Shown here one piece after another: positions 44,781 through 53,507 of a DNA stretch of 64,000 nt (positions are counted from its first letter, which is position 1; each line of letters begins with the position of its first letter). Made by a program: the position numbers and the translations under genes. The stretch covers positions 1-64,000 of the forward strand of contig JAVXNE010000003.1 in NCBI GenBank assembly GCA_036645935.1, read 5' to 3'. The notes under the pieces were generated by a model, which was not told the DNA's origin, did not search any database, and saw nothing but the letters and a program-made list of their open reading frames with translations. The DNA is from JAUNBN01 sp036645935 (GTDB lineage Bacteria > Bacillota > Clostridia > Oscillospirales > Ruminococcaceae).

Positions 44781-45602
44781 TTACACCTTTGAGAGCTTTT
44801 TTGCAGTATACGCCGAAATCGCGTTTAGTCCAATGACGATAATTAAAAGTACCACAGCAGTTGCATACGATTTGTCGGTGTTGATGCCCTCATTCCACAG
44901 CGCATACATGTGCACCGAAAGTGTTCTTCCCGATCCGAGAAGATTTGTCGGTATCTGTGCAACTGTCCCTGCCGTGTAGATCAGCGCCGCAGTTTCTCCC
45001 ACAATGCGGCCGATTGACAACACAACACCCGAGAGAATTCCAGGTACTGCGGCCGGAAGCACGATTCGCACGACAGTTCGGAGCTTCCCCGCACCGAGGC
45101 CAAAGCTTCCCTCACGGTATGTGTCAGGAACGGATTTCAGCGCCTCTTCAGCAGTGCGCATGATTAAGGGCAATATCATGATGGAGAGCGTCAGTGCCCC
45201 TGCAAGCAGCGAATATCCAAATCCGAGCGCAGTCACAAAGAGCAGAAAGCCAAACAGCCCATAGACAATGGACGGGATACCTGAAAGAGTCTCTGCCATA
45301 ACGCGCACAAGTGAGACGAGTTTGTTTCCGCGTGTCGCGTACTCGGAGAGGTATATCGCCGCACCTATTCCGAGGGGAACCGCTATAATCAGCGAGAGAG
45401 CTGTCATCGTGATTGTGTTGACGAGCGCCGGTGTGAGAGAGACATTTTCCGAATTGTATTTCAGCGAAAAAAGATCGAGTGACAGTGACGGAACGCCTTT
45501 CACAAGAATATAGGTCACTATGAACAGCAGAGTTCCCGCTGTGAGCATGACCGCTGCTGTTACGAGTGTGCGAATGATCACGGCCTCCAATTTGTGCCTC
45601 AT
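44781..45602 (-). CDS. pstA: Phosphate ABC transporter permease PstA
   Basis: A 273-residue permease with six membrane helices and the cytoplasmic EAA-type loop (EEALKSVPDTYREGSFGLGAGKLRTVVRIVLPAAVPGILSG) that contacts PstB. Overlaps the pstC stop (ATGA). Confidence 0.96.
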   Translation of the reverse strand: MRHKLEAVIIRTLVTAAVMLTAGTLLFIVTYILVKGVPSLSLDLFSLKYNSENVSLTPALVNTITMTALSLIIAVPLGIGAAIYLSEYATRGNKLVSLVRVMAETLSGIPSIVYGLFGFLLFVTALGFGYSLLAGALTLSIMILPLIMRTAEEALKSVPDTYREGSFGLGAGKLRTVVRIVLPAAVPGILSGVVLSIGRIVGETAALIYTAGTVAQIPTNLLGSGRTLSVHMYALWNEGINTDKSYATAVVLLIIVIGLNAISAYTAKKLSKV

Positions 45603-46456
45603 AGCTCAGAACTCCTTTTTAACAGCGAAAAGGTGAAATTAATTATCAAAATGAAGACGAAGAGCACGGCCGCAGTTGCTATGAGCGCCTCGCGGTGCAA
45701 ATCTGCGGCATAGCCCATTTCAAGGACAATATTTGCGGTGAGCGTCCTCAGACCTTTAGTAATACCGCGCGGGAGCACCGCCTGGTTACCCGCCACCATT
45801 ATGACCGCCATCGTCTCACCGACCGCGCGGCCGATTCCGAGTATAACACCGGAGGTGATGCCCGATTTTGCTGCCGGAACCACTGTGCGAAACACACTGC
45901 GCTCATGACTTGCGCCGAGCGCGAGTGATCCCTCGTAGTAGCTTTCTGGAACTGCACGTATCGCCGCTTCGCCGACGCTGATTATTGTCGGAAGAATCAT
46001 TATCCCGAGCACTGCAGATGCCGCAAACATACTTGTCCCATTGCCTCCGAAAACGCCTCTAACGGCGGGCACGATGACCATAAGGCCAAAAAAACCATAC
46101 ACTACCGACGGTATCCCCGCAAGCAGATCTACCGCCGGCTTGAGTATCCGATAGAGACCGTCGGGGCAAAATCTTGCCATATAGATCGCGGTTAGTGTTC
46201 CGACAGGAACTCCGATTGCGACAGCTCCGGCAGTCACATAAATGCTGCCGAGAATCATTGGCAGTATCCCGTACATGCCATTTGCCGGTTTCCAGCGAGT
46301 GCCGCCTAGAAAGTCAAACACACCGATCTTTGCAATTGCAGGAACTCCATTCGCAAAGAGAAAAATGCATATCAGTGCCACTGCCAACACTGATATGCAC
46401 GCACAAAGCATGAACATATAACGCATAACTTTTTCGTATTTTTTTGCCTTTGCCAT
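45599..46456 (-). CDS. pstC: Phosphate ABC transporter permease PstC
   Basis: A 285-residue permease, partner of PstA, with six membrane helices and the EAA loop (EAAIRAVPESYYEGSLALGASHERSVFRTVVPAAKSG). Start 46456 is chosen for CGGAGAA with spacing seven; a longer frame from 46483 has no site. It overlaps the pstS stop region, so coupling is likely. Confidence 0.96.
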   Translation of the reverse strand: MAKAKKYEKVMRYMFMLCACISVLAVALICIFLFANGVPAIAKIGVFDFLGGTRWKPANGMYGILPMILGSIYVTAGAVAIGVPVGTLTAIYMARFCPDGLYRILKPAVDLLAGIPSVVYGFFGLMVIVPAVRGVFGGNGTSMFAASAVLGIMILPTIISVGEAAIRAVPESYYEGSLALGASHERSVFRTVVPAAKSGITSGVILGIGRAVGETMAVIMVAGNQAVLPRGITKGLRTLTANIVLEMGYAADLHREALIATAAVLFVFILIINFTFSLLKRSSEL

Positions 46457-46458
46457 TA

Positions 46459-47352
46459 CTATTCTCCGAGAACGTCGTTCCAAACAACGCTCTTTCCGGT
46501 GTAAATATCCATTACCTGCTCTGCTGAAGCTGACTCCAACGGATTTTCCTTATTAACGATAACCGCGATACCGTCCAACGCTATCACTGTCGGGACAAGT
46601 CCTTTGGATAGCTCACTGTCTTTGAGCTCGCGTGACGCCATTCCGATATCGCAGATGCCGTCCAACGTGCCGGTAATTCCTGTTGTCGAGTCGCTCATTT
46701 GAATTTCGATAACTGCGTTGGGATTGATTGCAAGATATGCCTCTTTAAGCTTTTCCATCACCGGTGTGACAGAGGACGATCCCGCGACCACTGCCTTTCC
46801 CGAAGGTTTTGTTCCGGAATACGGCGCAGCAGCAGAATCAATTGCTATATATCCCGATTTCTCCACGATTGACTGTCCATCGGCAGAGAGGATATACCCG
46901 ATGAAATCAGCTGATACTTCGCTGCTTTTGTCTTTTGTAACGATGTTGAACGGACGAGAAATTTTGTAGCTTCCGTTTTTCACATTTTCGATGGATAGTA
47001 TCGTCCCGTCTATCTTGAGTGCTTTGACGCTGTCACTAAGCGATCCGAGCGACACATATCCGATAGCGGCGGGATTACCTGCAACACTCGTCAACATCAC
47101 TGAGGTGCTGTTGGTGATGTCGGCGCTGTCTGTCGTCATATCAACCTTGTCGCCGTTTGCATCCTTCTTTTCAACGGAAAACAGCTCGATGAACGCGCCG
47201 CGCGTCCCTGATCCATCCTCGCGAGAAATTACAGCGATGTCACTTTCTCCGTCAAAAGCATCGTCCTCAGACGGCGTCCCATTACCACTGCAGCCCGCAA
47301 GAGACAGCAGCGCAGTCGCGGCAACAGCCAGTGCAACAATTTTTTTAAACAC
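46459..47352 (-). CDS. pstS: Phosphate-binding lipoprotein PstS
   Basis: A 297-residue extracytoplasmic lipoprotein. Signal peptide with lipobox LSLAGC (Cys21). Phosphate-contact stretches are SREDGSGTRGAFIELF, then GKAVVAGSSSVTPVMEKL and MSDSTTGITGTLDGICDIGMASREL. Order of the two lobes appears swapped relative to many PstS proteins: the SREDGSGTR element comes first and the G-S-S-S-V-T-P-V element comes after about residue 190, a duplicated-lobe layout seen in some clostridial members. GTG start, with AAAGGAG nine bases upstream. Confidence 0.92.
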   Translation of the reverse strand: MFKKIVALAVAATALLSLAGCSGNGTPSEDDAFDGESDIAVISREDGSGTRGAFIELFSVEKKDANGDKVDMTTDSADITNSTSVMLTSVAGNPAAIGYVSLGSLSDSVKALKIDGTILSIENVKNGSYKISRPFNIVTKDKSSEVSADFIGYILSADGQSIVEKSGYIAIDSAAAPYSGTKPSGKAVVAGSSSVTPVMEKLKEAYLAINPNAVIEIQMSDSTTGITGTLDGICDIGMASRELKDSELSKGLVPTVIALDGIAVIVNKENPLESASAEQVMDIYTGKSVVWNDVLGE

Positions 47353-47397
47353 AGTTTGACACTCCTTTTTGTTTCAAATATTTCTCAATGCTTTTAT

Positions 47398-47452
47398 ATT
47401 ATATATTTCCAATGTTAAATCGAAAACACACGCTGCGTTAAATTCTTGTAAA
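47398..47452 (-). promoter_or_regulatory. Pho-box-like promoter of the pst-pho operon
   Basis: On the minus strand six-base elements TTTACA (47452-47447), TTAACG (47441-47436), TGTGTT (47430-47425) and TTTAAC (47419-47414) lie exactly 11 bases apart, the spacing of PhoP-binding repeats TT(A/T)ACA in Bacillus. TATAAT follows at 47403-47398, placing the repeats over the -25 to -60 region. Confidence 0.65.
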
Positions 47453-47685
47453 GCGACAGCAGGAGATCAGAACTGTGAGCGGTACTTTGCGGATCATATT
47501 GCCCGCAGGATTTTTATGTTCATCATTTCTTTATTTGTATTGAAATAAACAATGATTGATTCTGGTTGTATTAACTGTTTTTAGCCGCAAAGACTAATTG
47601 TGCTTTTAATTCAACATTGAAAGCGCAGGACGGACATTCATGGTTTTATCACTTGTTTCTATTTATAAAGTGCAGATGAGTGCAC

Positions 47686-47720
47686 AAAAAGCCCCTTGGA
47701 TAATGTCAGTCCAAGAGGTG
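47686..47720 (-). terminator. Intrinsic terminator of the xdhC-methyltransferase operon
   Basis: On the minus strand CCTCTTGGA and TCCAAGGGG pair over nine positions (one G-T) around a nine-base loop and run into CTTTTTG, 25 bases after the methyltransferase stop. Confidence 0.85.
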
Positions 47721-47743
47721 GATTTTGTCTTGAATATTCCCGC

Positions 47744-48484
47744 TCAGTTTTCAATCGAAAACATAACATATTCCTTGTCTGATGGCAGATAAAACGGAAA
47801 CGCCCTATCGCCCGTCTCCTGAAGCCGTTCTCTGATGACACGCTCGATTTCGTTGTCAGTGCTTTCGCGATCATATGAGCGCATAAAGTGCAACGCTTCC
47901 TCAAAAGATGATAGAGGCTGCCCGAATTTTGTTGGAATAATTGTTTCATTGTAGGAAAAGCGCTCACCATCGAGATAGGCGCGAATGTCATCGAGGCTAT
48001 AATGAGAGCTGATTGCTTTGCTCGCGCTGAAGTTGCGCCATTTGCCAGTGCCGGTGATATAGAAAACACGGCCGTCCGGTTTCGTCCAGCTAAGCGCGGT
48101 TTTCACATATTCCTCGATTCCTCCGAACATGCAAAGTACCGCACCGTCAAACTTGTGCTCGGGCGGCGGGAGCGTTGCAAAGTCCCCCTGCATCGTTTCA
48201 ATATTGGTGATTTGGTCGTCATTTACCTGCGATATCAGCACACTGAGCGCATACGTGTTGAGTTCGAGGGCGAGCATGCGAGACGCTTGTTTCGCAAGTT
48301 CCAATGAAAGACAACCTATGCCACAGCCGATATCGCAAACCGATGGAAACGTCGGAAGCTGACCCATAACTGCGTCTGCAATTCTCGCGTTGCGGTCGTT
48401 TTCACTGTATTCACATGCGTCGCGATACCAGCGCACCTTGTCGGGAGACCATTCAAATGCTCTTTCAAGCGGATTTGCCGTCAT
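47744..48484 (-). CDS. Class I SAM-dependent methyltransferase
   Basis: A 246-residue cytosolic protein. SAM-binding motif I is VCDIGCGIGCLSLELAK (about residue 48), with the acidic motif-II residue in ALELNTYALSVL and motif IV in GAVLCMFGG. The substrate is not recognisable. It follows xdhC after two bases and shares its promoter and terminator, so a role with the XdhC-like protein is possible but unproven. Weak ribosome binding site GGGTAA. Confidence 0.85.
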   Translation of the reverse strand: MTANPLERAFEWSPDKVRWYRDACEYSENDRNARIADAVMGQLPTFPSVCDIGCGIGCLSLELAKQASRMLALELNTYALSVLISQVNDDQITNIETMQGDFATLPPPEHKFDGAVLCMFGGIEEYVKTALSWTKPDGRVFYITGTGKWRNFSASKAISSHYSLDDIRAYLDGERFSYNETIIPTKFGQPLSSFEEALHFMRSYDRESTDNEIERVIRERLQETGDRAFPFYLPSDKEYVMFSIEN

Positions 48485-48486
48485 AT

Positions 48487-49530
48487 TCAGTTACCCATGT
48501 TATACTTGCACGCGGTGATTTCCGCCATGATGCTGACCGCAATCTCGGCTGGTGTCTGTGCCCCGATTGCAAGACCCACAGGGCTGTTTACCCATTCCAA
48601 TCTCTCGCGCGACACACCCTGTGCCTGCAAAGCCGAATATATTGAGTCCCTTTTGGTTTTGCTTCCTATCATTCCGATATACTTAGGTTCTGTCTTGAGT
48701 GCCCATTCAAGCACAGTCTTGTCGTGCGCATGGCCGCGTGTGATGATGAGGATATAGCTATCTGAATCAACCTTGAAATCTGGTATGCTTTTAAAATTCT
48801 CGAGCACAACGGTCTCGCAGCCGGGGAAACGTGTCAAGTTGGCAAAATCCGCACGATCATCAATTACAACAACATGATACTCAAGATGTGCCGCCAGCCG
48901 CGCAACCTCAAGTGACACGTGGCCGCCTCCAAACAGATAGATGAGTCCCCCGCTGTGGATAGGGTCGACGAAGTAGTGCACGCCGTCGGTGGCGTCGCCG
49001 TGAATGGCGAGCCGAAGCGGAGAATTTGCCATCTCACGCGCGACGTTATCACTTCCGCTGAAACTGCCAATGATTCCCTTGCCCGCGACACTCAGCACAA
49101 GCTGGAATGGCTTTTCCGCGCCGCCATTGTCGTCTACGACATAAATAAACCACGCGCGCACGCCGTTCTCCGTTGCCTCAAGCGCCTGTTCAAATATCTC
49201 AAGATTATTAGGGTCTTCGGGATCGATATAAGCGGTTAGCGTCTCACAGTCTCCCCCGCATATGAAACTTCCGACAGCGGCTTCATCCGAGTGGAGATTG
49301 TAATGGTGTAAAATAGGCTTGTGATCGACAAGCACGAGTTCGCGGGCTGCTTTTATAATGTGACCCTCCATCCCGCCTCCGCCCACGGTCTCGATTATTT
49401 GATCGGGGAGGATGAGCATTTTGGAGCCTGCAGCGCGCGGGGTTGAGCCGTCCTGAGAAGTGATCGCGGCAAATGCAAATGGGGTTTTGCTTTCAAGCAG
49501 TTCAATCGCAGCTTTAAACAGGGTTTTCAT
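48487..49530 (-). CDS. XdhC/CoxI family protein (molybdenum cofactor insertion type)
   Basis: A 347-residue protein of the XdhC family. N-terminal XdhC/CoxI domain (AAITSQDGSTPRAAGSKMLI, then VGGGGMEGHII) and C-terminal Rossmann domain (LIYLFGGGHVSLEVARLAAHLEYHVVVIDDR, then YIGMIGSKTKRDSIYSAL and SPVGLAIGAQTPAEIAVSIMAEI). In known systems XdhC matures the molybdenum cofactor for xanthine dehydrogenase or related hydroxylases. No such enzyme is in the window, so it may act on a distant one, or in the selenium-dependent hydroxylase pathway of Clostridia. Ribosome binding site GAGGTGGG. Confidence 0.9.
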   Translation of the reverse strand: MKTLFKAAIELLESKTPFAFAAITSQDGSTPRAAGSKMLILPDQIIETVGGGGMEGHIIKAARELVLVDHKPILHHYNLHSDEAAVGSFICGGDCETLTAYIDPEDPNNLEIFEQALEATENGVRAWFIYVVDDNGGAEKPFQLVLSVAGKGIIGSFSGSDNVAREMANSPLRLAIHGDATDGVHYFVDPIHSGGLIYLFGGGHVSLEVARLAAHLEYHVVVIDDRADFANLTRFPGCETVVLENFKSIPDFKVDSDSYILIITRGHAHDKTVLEWALKTEPKYIGMIGSKTKRDSIYSALQAQGVSRERLEWVNSPVGLAIGAQTPAEIAVSIMAEITACKYNMGN

Positions 49531-49560
49531 GTCCCACCTCGTTTTATTCTATTGAACGCT

Positions 49561-49589
49561 ATTATACAGGTAATTTTTGTTAATCTCAA
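49561..49589 (-). promoter_or_regulatory. Sigma-A promoter of xdhC
   Basis: TTGAGA, 17 bases, TATAAT on the minus strand. A perfect palindrome, AATATGAC-TGT-GTCATATT, lies 23 bases further upstream (49613-49631). Confidence 0.75.
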
Positions 49590-49612
49590 CTCCGCTCTAT
49601 GCTTTTTTTAAA

Positions 49613-49631
49613 AATATGACTGTGTCATATT
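49613..49631. promoter_or_regulatory. Palindromic operator-like site upstream of the xdhC promoter
   Basis: AATATGAC, centre TGT, GTCATATT: perfect eight-base arms just upstream of the xdhC -35. The form suits a dimeric regulator; the position suits an activator. Confidence 0.5.
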
Positions 49632-49983
49632 AAACAAATTTGAGAAGTTGAGTTTGTCAAAATTGTCCCTTGACTTTAGCAAAGGTGTTGGTGTTTTCTT
49701 CAAGTGGTGATGCTATAACGTGCGCTTTGTGCTTCGCGAAATCTCAAGCAACATCCCCGCGAGCAGATTTTGCACACAATTGCGCACCGAGCCACAAGCG
49801 CCTATGGCATTTTCGCAAATCTTAGGCTTTCACAAAGCGTCCTTTTGACGAGCATATTGCACATATTCTCCGCAAAAGGCTGTGACTGTCTTGATGACTG
49901 TCCGGCCATTTTTGCGAACTGTTAAATTTTAAAATCTGTATTGGTATAAAAAACACATTAATTCCAATGGTACAGTTTTTTTG
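49632..49983. other. Gene-free stretch between xdhC and the CrtI-like operon
   Basis: About 350 bases of divergent intergenic DNA. No frame with a ribosome binding site, no recognised RNA. Confidence 0.4.
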
Positions 49984-50013
49984 TTGCAAAACACTAACTG
50001 CTGTGTCTATACT
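49984..50013 (+). promoter_or_regulatory. Sigma-A promoter of the CrtI-like operon
   Basis: TTGCAA, 18 bases, TATACT, giving a transcript with a leader of about 160 bases. Confidence 0.6.
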
Positions 50014-50091
50014 GGAGAAGAAAACAGGATTGCCTGTTTAGCCACATAAGATTCTCTAATAGAGCCTATGATTTGCAGCAGGAGAACTTTT

Positions 50092-50112
50092 ATGCACGGG
50101 AAAGCCGTGTAA
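50092..50112 (+). CDS. Six-codon leader ORF (MHGKAV)
   Basis: ATG CAC GGG AAA GCC GTG TAA preceded by AGGAG with spacing eight, the textbook layout of an expressed leader. Its codons fold as hairpin CACGG-GAAAG-CCGTG, and its stop begins the next hairpin TAAGGCT-ATCT-AGCTTTA (50110-50127). A third short palindrome ACAGCTGT follows. Translation here would change which hairpins form upstream of the CrtI-like gene. Confidence 0.45.
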   Translation: MHGKAV

Positions 50113-50179
50113 GGCTATCTAGCTTTACAGCTGTCTTGAGACCTTGAAATCCATAACATGTGAAAGGTAGGTGCTGTAC

Positions 50180-51718
50180 GTGTCTCAAAAATATGATGCG
50201 GTTGTGATCGGCGCCGGCAATGGCGGTCTGTGCGCTGCGGCGAGGGCGGCGAAACTGGGAATGAAGGTGCTCTTGCTCGAGCGTCACAATGTTCCGGGCG
50301 GCTTCGCGACAAGTTTTGTACGAGGACGCTTTGAGTTTGAACCGACCTTGCACGAGCTGTGCGATTTCGGCACACCCGAAAATCCGGGAGAGGTTCGAAA
50401 AATTTTCAGCGATCTGGGTGTCAAGGATATCGAATGGGTTCAAGTTCCTGAGGCCTACCGAATTATTTTGGGCGACGAAAGTGGACTTGATGCAACAATG
50501 CCTTTCGGAGAACGCGAATATGTCGACGCACTCGCGCGCTATGTTCCAAACAGTCGAGCCTCCGGTAAAAAGTTCATTTCTCTTTGCGCGGAGACATTAA
50601 ACGCGCTCGAATATATCACCGCATCCAATGGAAATCCCGACGAAAAGAAGCTCAGAGAAAAATATCCCAATTTTCTGAAAAGCGCCGGATATTCTGTCAA
50701 TCGCGTCCTGAAAGCTCTCGACATGCCCCCACAAGCGCGCGACATAGTCACGGCCTATTGGTGCTATACCGGCTGTGATTGCGACAGACTGAGCTTCGCT
50801 TTCTTTGCTGCAATGTTTTTAAAATACATGCGTTTTGGTGCCGCCGTTCCCAAAATGCGCTCGCATGAAATATCCTGCGCATTCGACAAACGCATCCGCG
50901 AGCTCGGTGGAGATATCTGGTATAACACCACGGCAACCGGCATCACCCTCAAAGACGGTGCTGTTGCAGGAGTGCACACCGACGCGGGGGATGTTGAGTG
51001 CTCTTGTGTGCTGTGCGACTGCTCGCCTCATTCGGTATATGGCGCGCTTGTCGACCCTAGTGCAGTGACATCGGAGATCAGAAAAAGACTCGCCGCAAGA
51101 GAGTTTGGAACCCGTGGCCTCGTGCTCTACCTCGGGCTAAACAAAACCGCTGAAGAGATCGGGCTGCAAGAATACGGCTATTTCTGCTATGACTCAGGCG
51201 ATTCGGCAGAGCTTGCAGAGAAATCGCGTACCATATTCAACAACGGGACGCAGGCAACCGTTTGTCTAAACCGGGCAAATCCTGATTGTTCTCCAAAGGG
51301 AACCTGTATTCTCAGTATAACCACATTTTACGCTCAGGACGTTTGGGGACGCATTTCCCCACGGCGATATTTTGAAATCAAAAAAGGCATTGCCGAAAAA
51401 CTGGTGAAAGATTTTGAACGCATGACAAAGCTTTCAATAACCCCTTACATCGAGGAGATAGAGCTTGCGACACCAGTAACTCTTGCTCGATACACGGGTA
51501 ACCCCGAAGGCGTGATGTACGGGTATGCCGGGAATGACTGGGACAACATGCTCGCGAGAATGCAGATGCTCTCTGAGGACTCCCGTGTGGAAATACCGGG
51601 GATATCTTTTGTCGGCGGATATGGAGCACGCACCAGCGGCTACAGTTCGACTTACATCTGTGGAAATATGGAGGCAAAACGCGCTTTTGCCGCGCTTAAG
51701 GAGGAGGGAAAAATATGA
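50180..51718 (+). CDS. CrtI/phytoene-desaturase-like FAD-dependent oxidoreductase
   Basis: A 512-residue flavoprotein. The dinucleotide-binding motif YDAVVIGAGNGGLCAAARAAKLGMKVLLLERHNVPGG opens it, and the C-terminal FAD-closing stretch ISFVGGYGARTSGYSSTYICGN (near residue 480) matches the amine-oxidase/CrtI fold. Family members desaturate, isomerise or saturate isoprenoids, but substrate is not predictable and no carotenoid gene is nearby. GTG 50180 has AGGTAGG eight bases upstream; an earlier in-frame GTG at 50171 is too close to it. The next gene, a 2Fe-2S reductase, overlaps by four bases (ATGA), which strongly suggests that the two work as an electron-transfer pair. Confidence 0.85.
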   Translation: MSQKYDAVVIGAGNGGLCAAARAAKLGMKVLLLERHNVPGGFATSFVRGRFEFEPTLHELCDFGTPENPGEVRKIFSDLGVKDIEWVQVPEAYRIILGDESGLDATMPFGEREYVDALARYVPNSRASGKKFISLCAETLNALEYITASNGNPDEKKLREKYPNFLKSAGYSVNRVLKALDMPPQARDIVTAYWCYTGCDCDRLSFAFFAAMFLKYMRFGAAVPKMRSHEISCAFDKRIRELGGDIWYNTTATGITLKDGAVAGVHTDAGDVECSCVLCDCSPHSVYGALVDPSAVTSEIRKRLAAREFGTRGLVLYLGLNKTAEEIGLQEYGYFCYDSGDSAELAEKSRTIFNNGTQATVCLNRANPDCSPKGTCILSITTFYAQDVWGRISPRRYFEIKKGIAEKLVKDFERMTKLSITPYIEEIELATPVTLARYTGNPEGVMYGYAGNDWDNMLARMQMLSEDSRVEIPGISFVGGYGARTSGYSSTYICGNMEAKRAFAALKEEGKI

Positions 51719-52911
51719 GTGATTTTAACTTTCATGTCAGTCCTTTCGGCTTAGTCGATATGCTAAAATTTAAAAACAATTCCAACCGTCGCAGAAAACG
51801 CTTTCAATCTGCCCCGTGTCTTCCCGTCGATAGGAGTTTTTCTGCAAATGCCCTTGCGGATATTCTGCATCCGGCAGTTCAACACACCGTGATAAAAGAG
51901 GTTGTTGACGAGACCCAAAATATCAAGACCTACCGCCTTGCAACACGGGACGGCGCACCGCTCGCGAATTTTCGCGCGGGACAGTATATCTATGCGCATG
52001 TTGAGATTGGCTCAACGCACACCTCTCGCCCATACTCGATTTGCAGCTCACCTGCTCTTTCGGAACGCGGCGAATATCAGATCAGCGTAGAGAACTTCGA
52101 TGAGAGCTTTGTCGCAAACTACATTCATGAAAACTGGAACGTCGGTGTCGCGGTCGACATTTCAGGTCCGCAAGGCAGCTTTTATTACGAACCACTTCGC
52201 GACACCGGCCACATTGTGTGCCTGTCCGGAGGGAGCGGAATAACACCTTTCATGTCCCTTGCCCGCGCGGTAGATGATGGGATTGAGGATTTTGACATTA
52301 CAATCCTGTTCGGCAACGGGAGCTACTGTGATATTCCGTTTCATACCGAGCTTGAGCAGATTTGCAAGCACGGGAGGGTGAGCGTCATTAACGTGCTCTC
52401 CAACGAACACCGAGAGGGCTGTGAGTACGGGTATATCAATCGCGAGCTGATAAAAAAGTATGCCGTGGATGGCGGTTTTAAAAGCATATATGTCTGCGGT
52501 CCGCCTGCAATGTACGCCTTTGTGGACAAGGAGCTTGAAGCGCTTGCGATACCTCGAAAATATATCAGGCACAGCGAATATGCGCCGCCCCATGATCTTT
52601 CTGCCGATCCGGCATACAGCGGAGATATTCAATCTGTTTACAAGCTTACAGTGTTCCGGCGCGATATAGAGCAAACTCTCGTTTGCAGGGCAGATGAAAC
52701 CCTGCTCGTCGCTTTGGAGCGCGGTGGGATAAAAGCGCCGTCCAACTGCCGCAGCGGAGAGTGTGGATTCTGCCGCTCTCGTCTGGTATCAGGCAATGTA
52801 TACGTCCCGCCGACATTGACGGCGATTCGTGCGGCTGATGCTAAGTTTTCATTCATACATCCCTGCTACACATTTCCTCTCTCCGACGTTGCAATTGAAA
52901 TTTGGGATTAG
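51715..52911 (+). CDS. Ferredoxin-NAD(P) reductase-like protein with C-terminal 2Fe-2S domain
   Basis: A 398-residue electron-transfer protein. After a basic N-terminal stretch of about 55 residues come the FAD domain (SRPYSICSSPALSE, FAD motif R-x-Y-S near residue 103), the NAD(P) domain (CLSGGSGITPFMSLARAV and VCGPPAMY) and a plant-type ferredoxin domain from about 310, with the cluster cysteines in CRSGECGFC and a fourth Cys in HPCYTF. The layout is that of Hcp-reductase-like or oxygenase reductases. It should feed electrons from NAD(P)H to the preceding CrtI-like enzyme. Ribosome binding site GGAGGAGGG. Confidence 0.92.
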   Translation: MSDFNFHVSPFGLVDMLKFKNNSNRRRKRFQSAPCLPVDRSFSANALADILHPAVQHTVIKEVVDETQNIKTYRLATRDGAPLANFRAGQYIYAHVEIGSTHTSRPYSICSSPALSERGEYQISVENFDESFVANYIHENWNVGVAVDISGPQGSFYYEPLRDTGHIVCLSGGSGITPFMSLARAVDDGIEDFDITILFGNGSYCDIPFHTELEQICKHGRVSVINVLSNEHREGCEYGYINRELIKKYAVDGGFKSIYVCGPPAMYAFVDKELEALAIPRKYIRHSEYAPPHDLSADPAYSGDIQSVYKLTVFRRDIEQTLVCRADETLLVALERGGIKAPSNCRSGECGFCRSRLVSGNVYVPPTLTAIRAADAKFSFIHPCYTFPLSDVAIEIWD

Positions 52912-53507
52912 TTTGTGAATGTTGCGCGCACATAGCGCCGAAAACCCATATGTATATTTTCTGCAATGAAAAAGCCATGCCACGTTGATTGTTTAAACTT
53001 GAATACTTTCATTCCCCGCTGTTTATGCGCTGCAAAGAACAAGACTGCAAATTTTAAAATCGGTGTCGCGGCCGAGACTTGACCCAGAGCGACAGCAAAA
53101 GCAATAGTGTCAGCGCTGCGCAGCATTCAAGCGCATTTGTCTTTGACCACATGTGGGTGTTTATTTACTTGATATGATACCTCGCACTGAAAGAGATGCA
53201 AACTGAAGTATCTGCAAGCTGCGCGAGCAACCGAGTTGGAATGCCGGATGTTGCCATTGTTAAGTGTAACTCCGAGGGCGGAACCTATTTTATTGAGTTC
53301 TATTCTGCGATGTCGCACAATGATGGTTTTGGGGTTTTCCTGTGAGTTTCACATTTCACATAGCAACAAAAAAGCCATGGCGCGGTTGAACCGCCCCCGA
53401 GTAAAAAAGACAGCACAAAGAAAAGACAGCACCTGGGTTGTATTCATTTTTGATGCTTGTCTTTGTTTGATTGCTGTTCCCCCATTCCCTTTTTTCCTGA
53501 CATGAAA
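52912..53507. other. 600-base gene-free stretch with a degenerate repeat
   Basis: The flanking genes converge. No frame with a ribosome binding site and family-like pattern is seen. Two similar segments, 52962-52987 and 53363-53389, share AAAAAGCCATG followed by a G/C-rich step and TTGA. On the minus strand each would end in GGCTTTTT, so both may be terminator-like. Confidence 0.4.

Larger units (their letters stand above)
47353..47743. other. Intergenic region upstream of pstS
   Basis: Contains the Pho-box promoter (47398-47452) and the terminator of the methyltransferase operon (47686-47720). The AT-rich part between them holds no gene. Confidence 0.4.

Noticed and set aside
44172..44792. 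A 206-codon plus-strand frame antisense to pstB
   Set aside because: A shadow of a strongly conserved gene with all ABC motifs.
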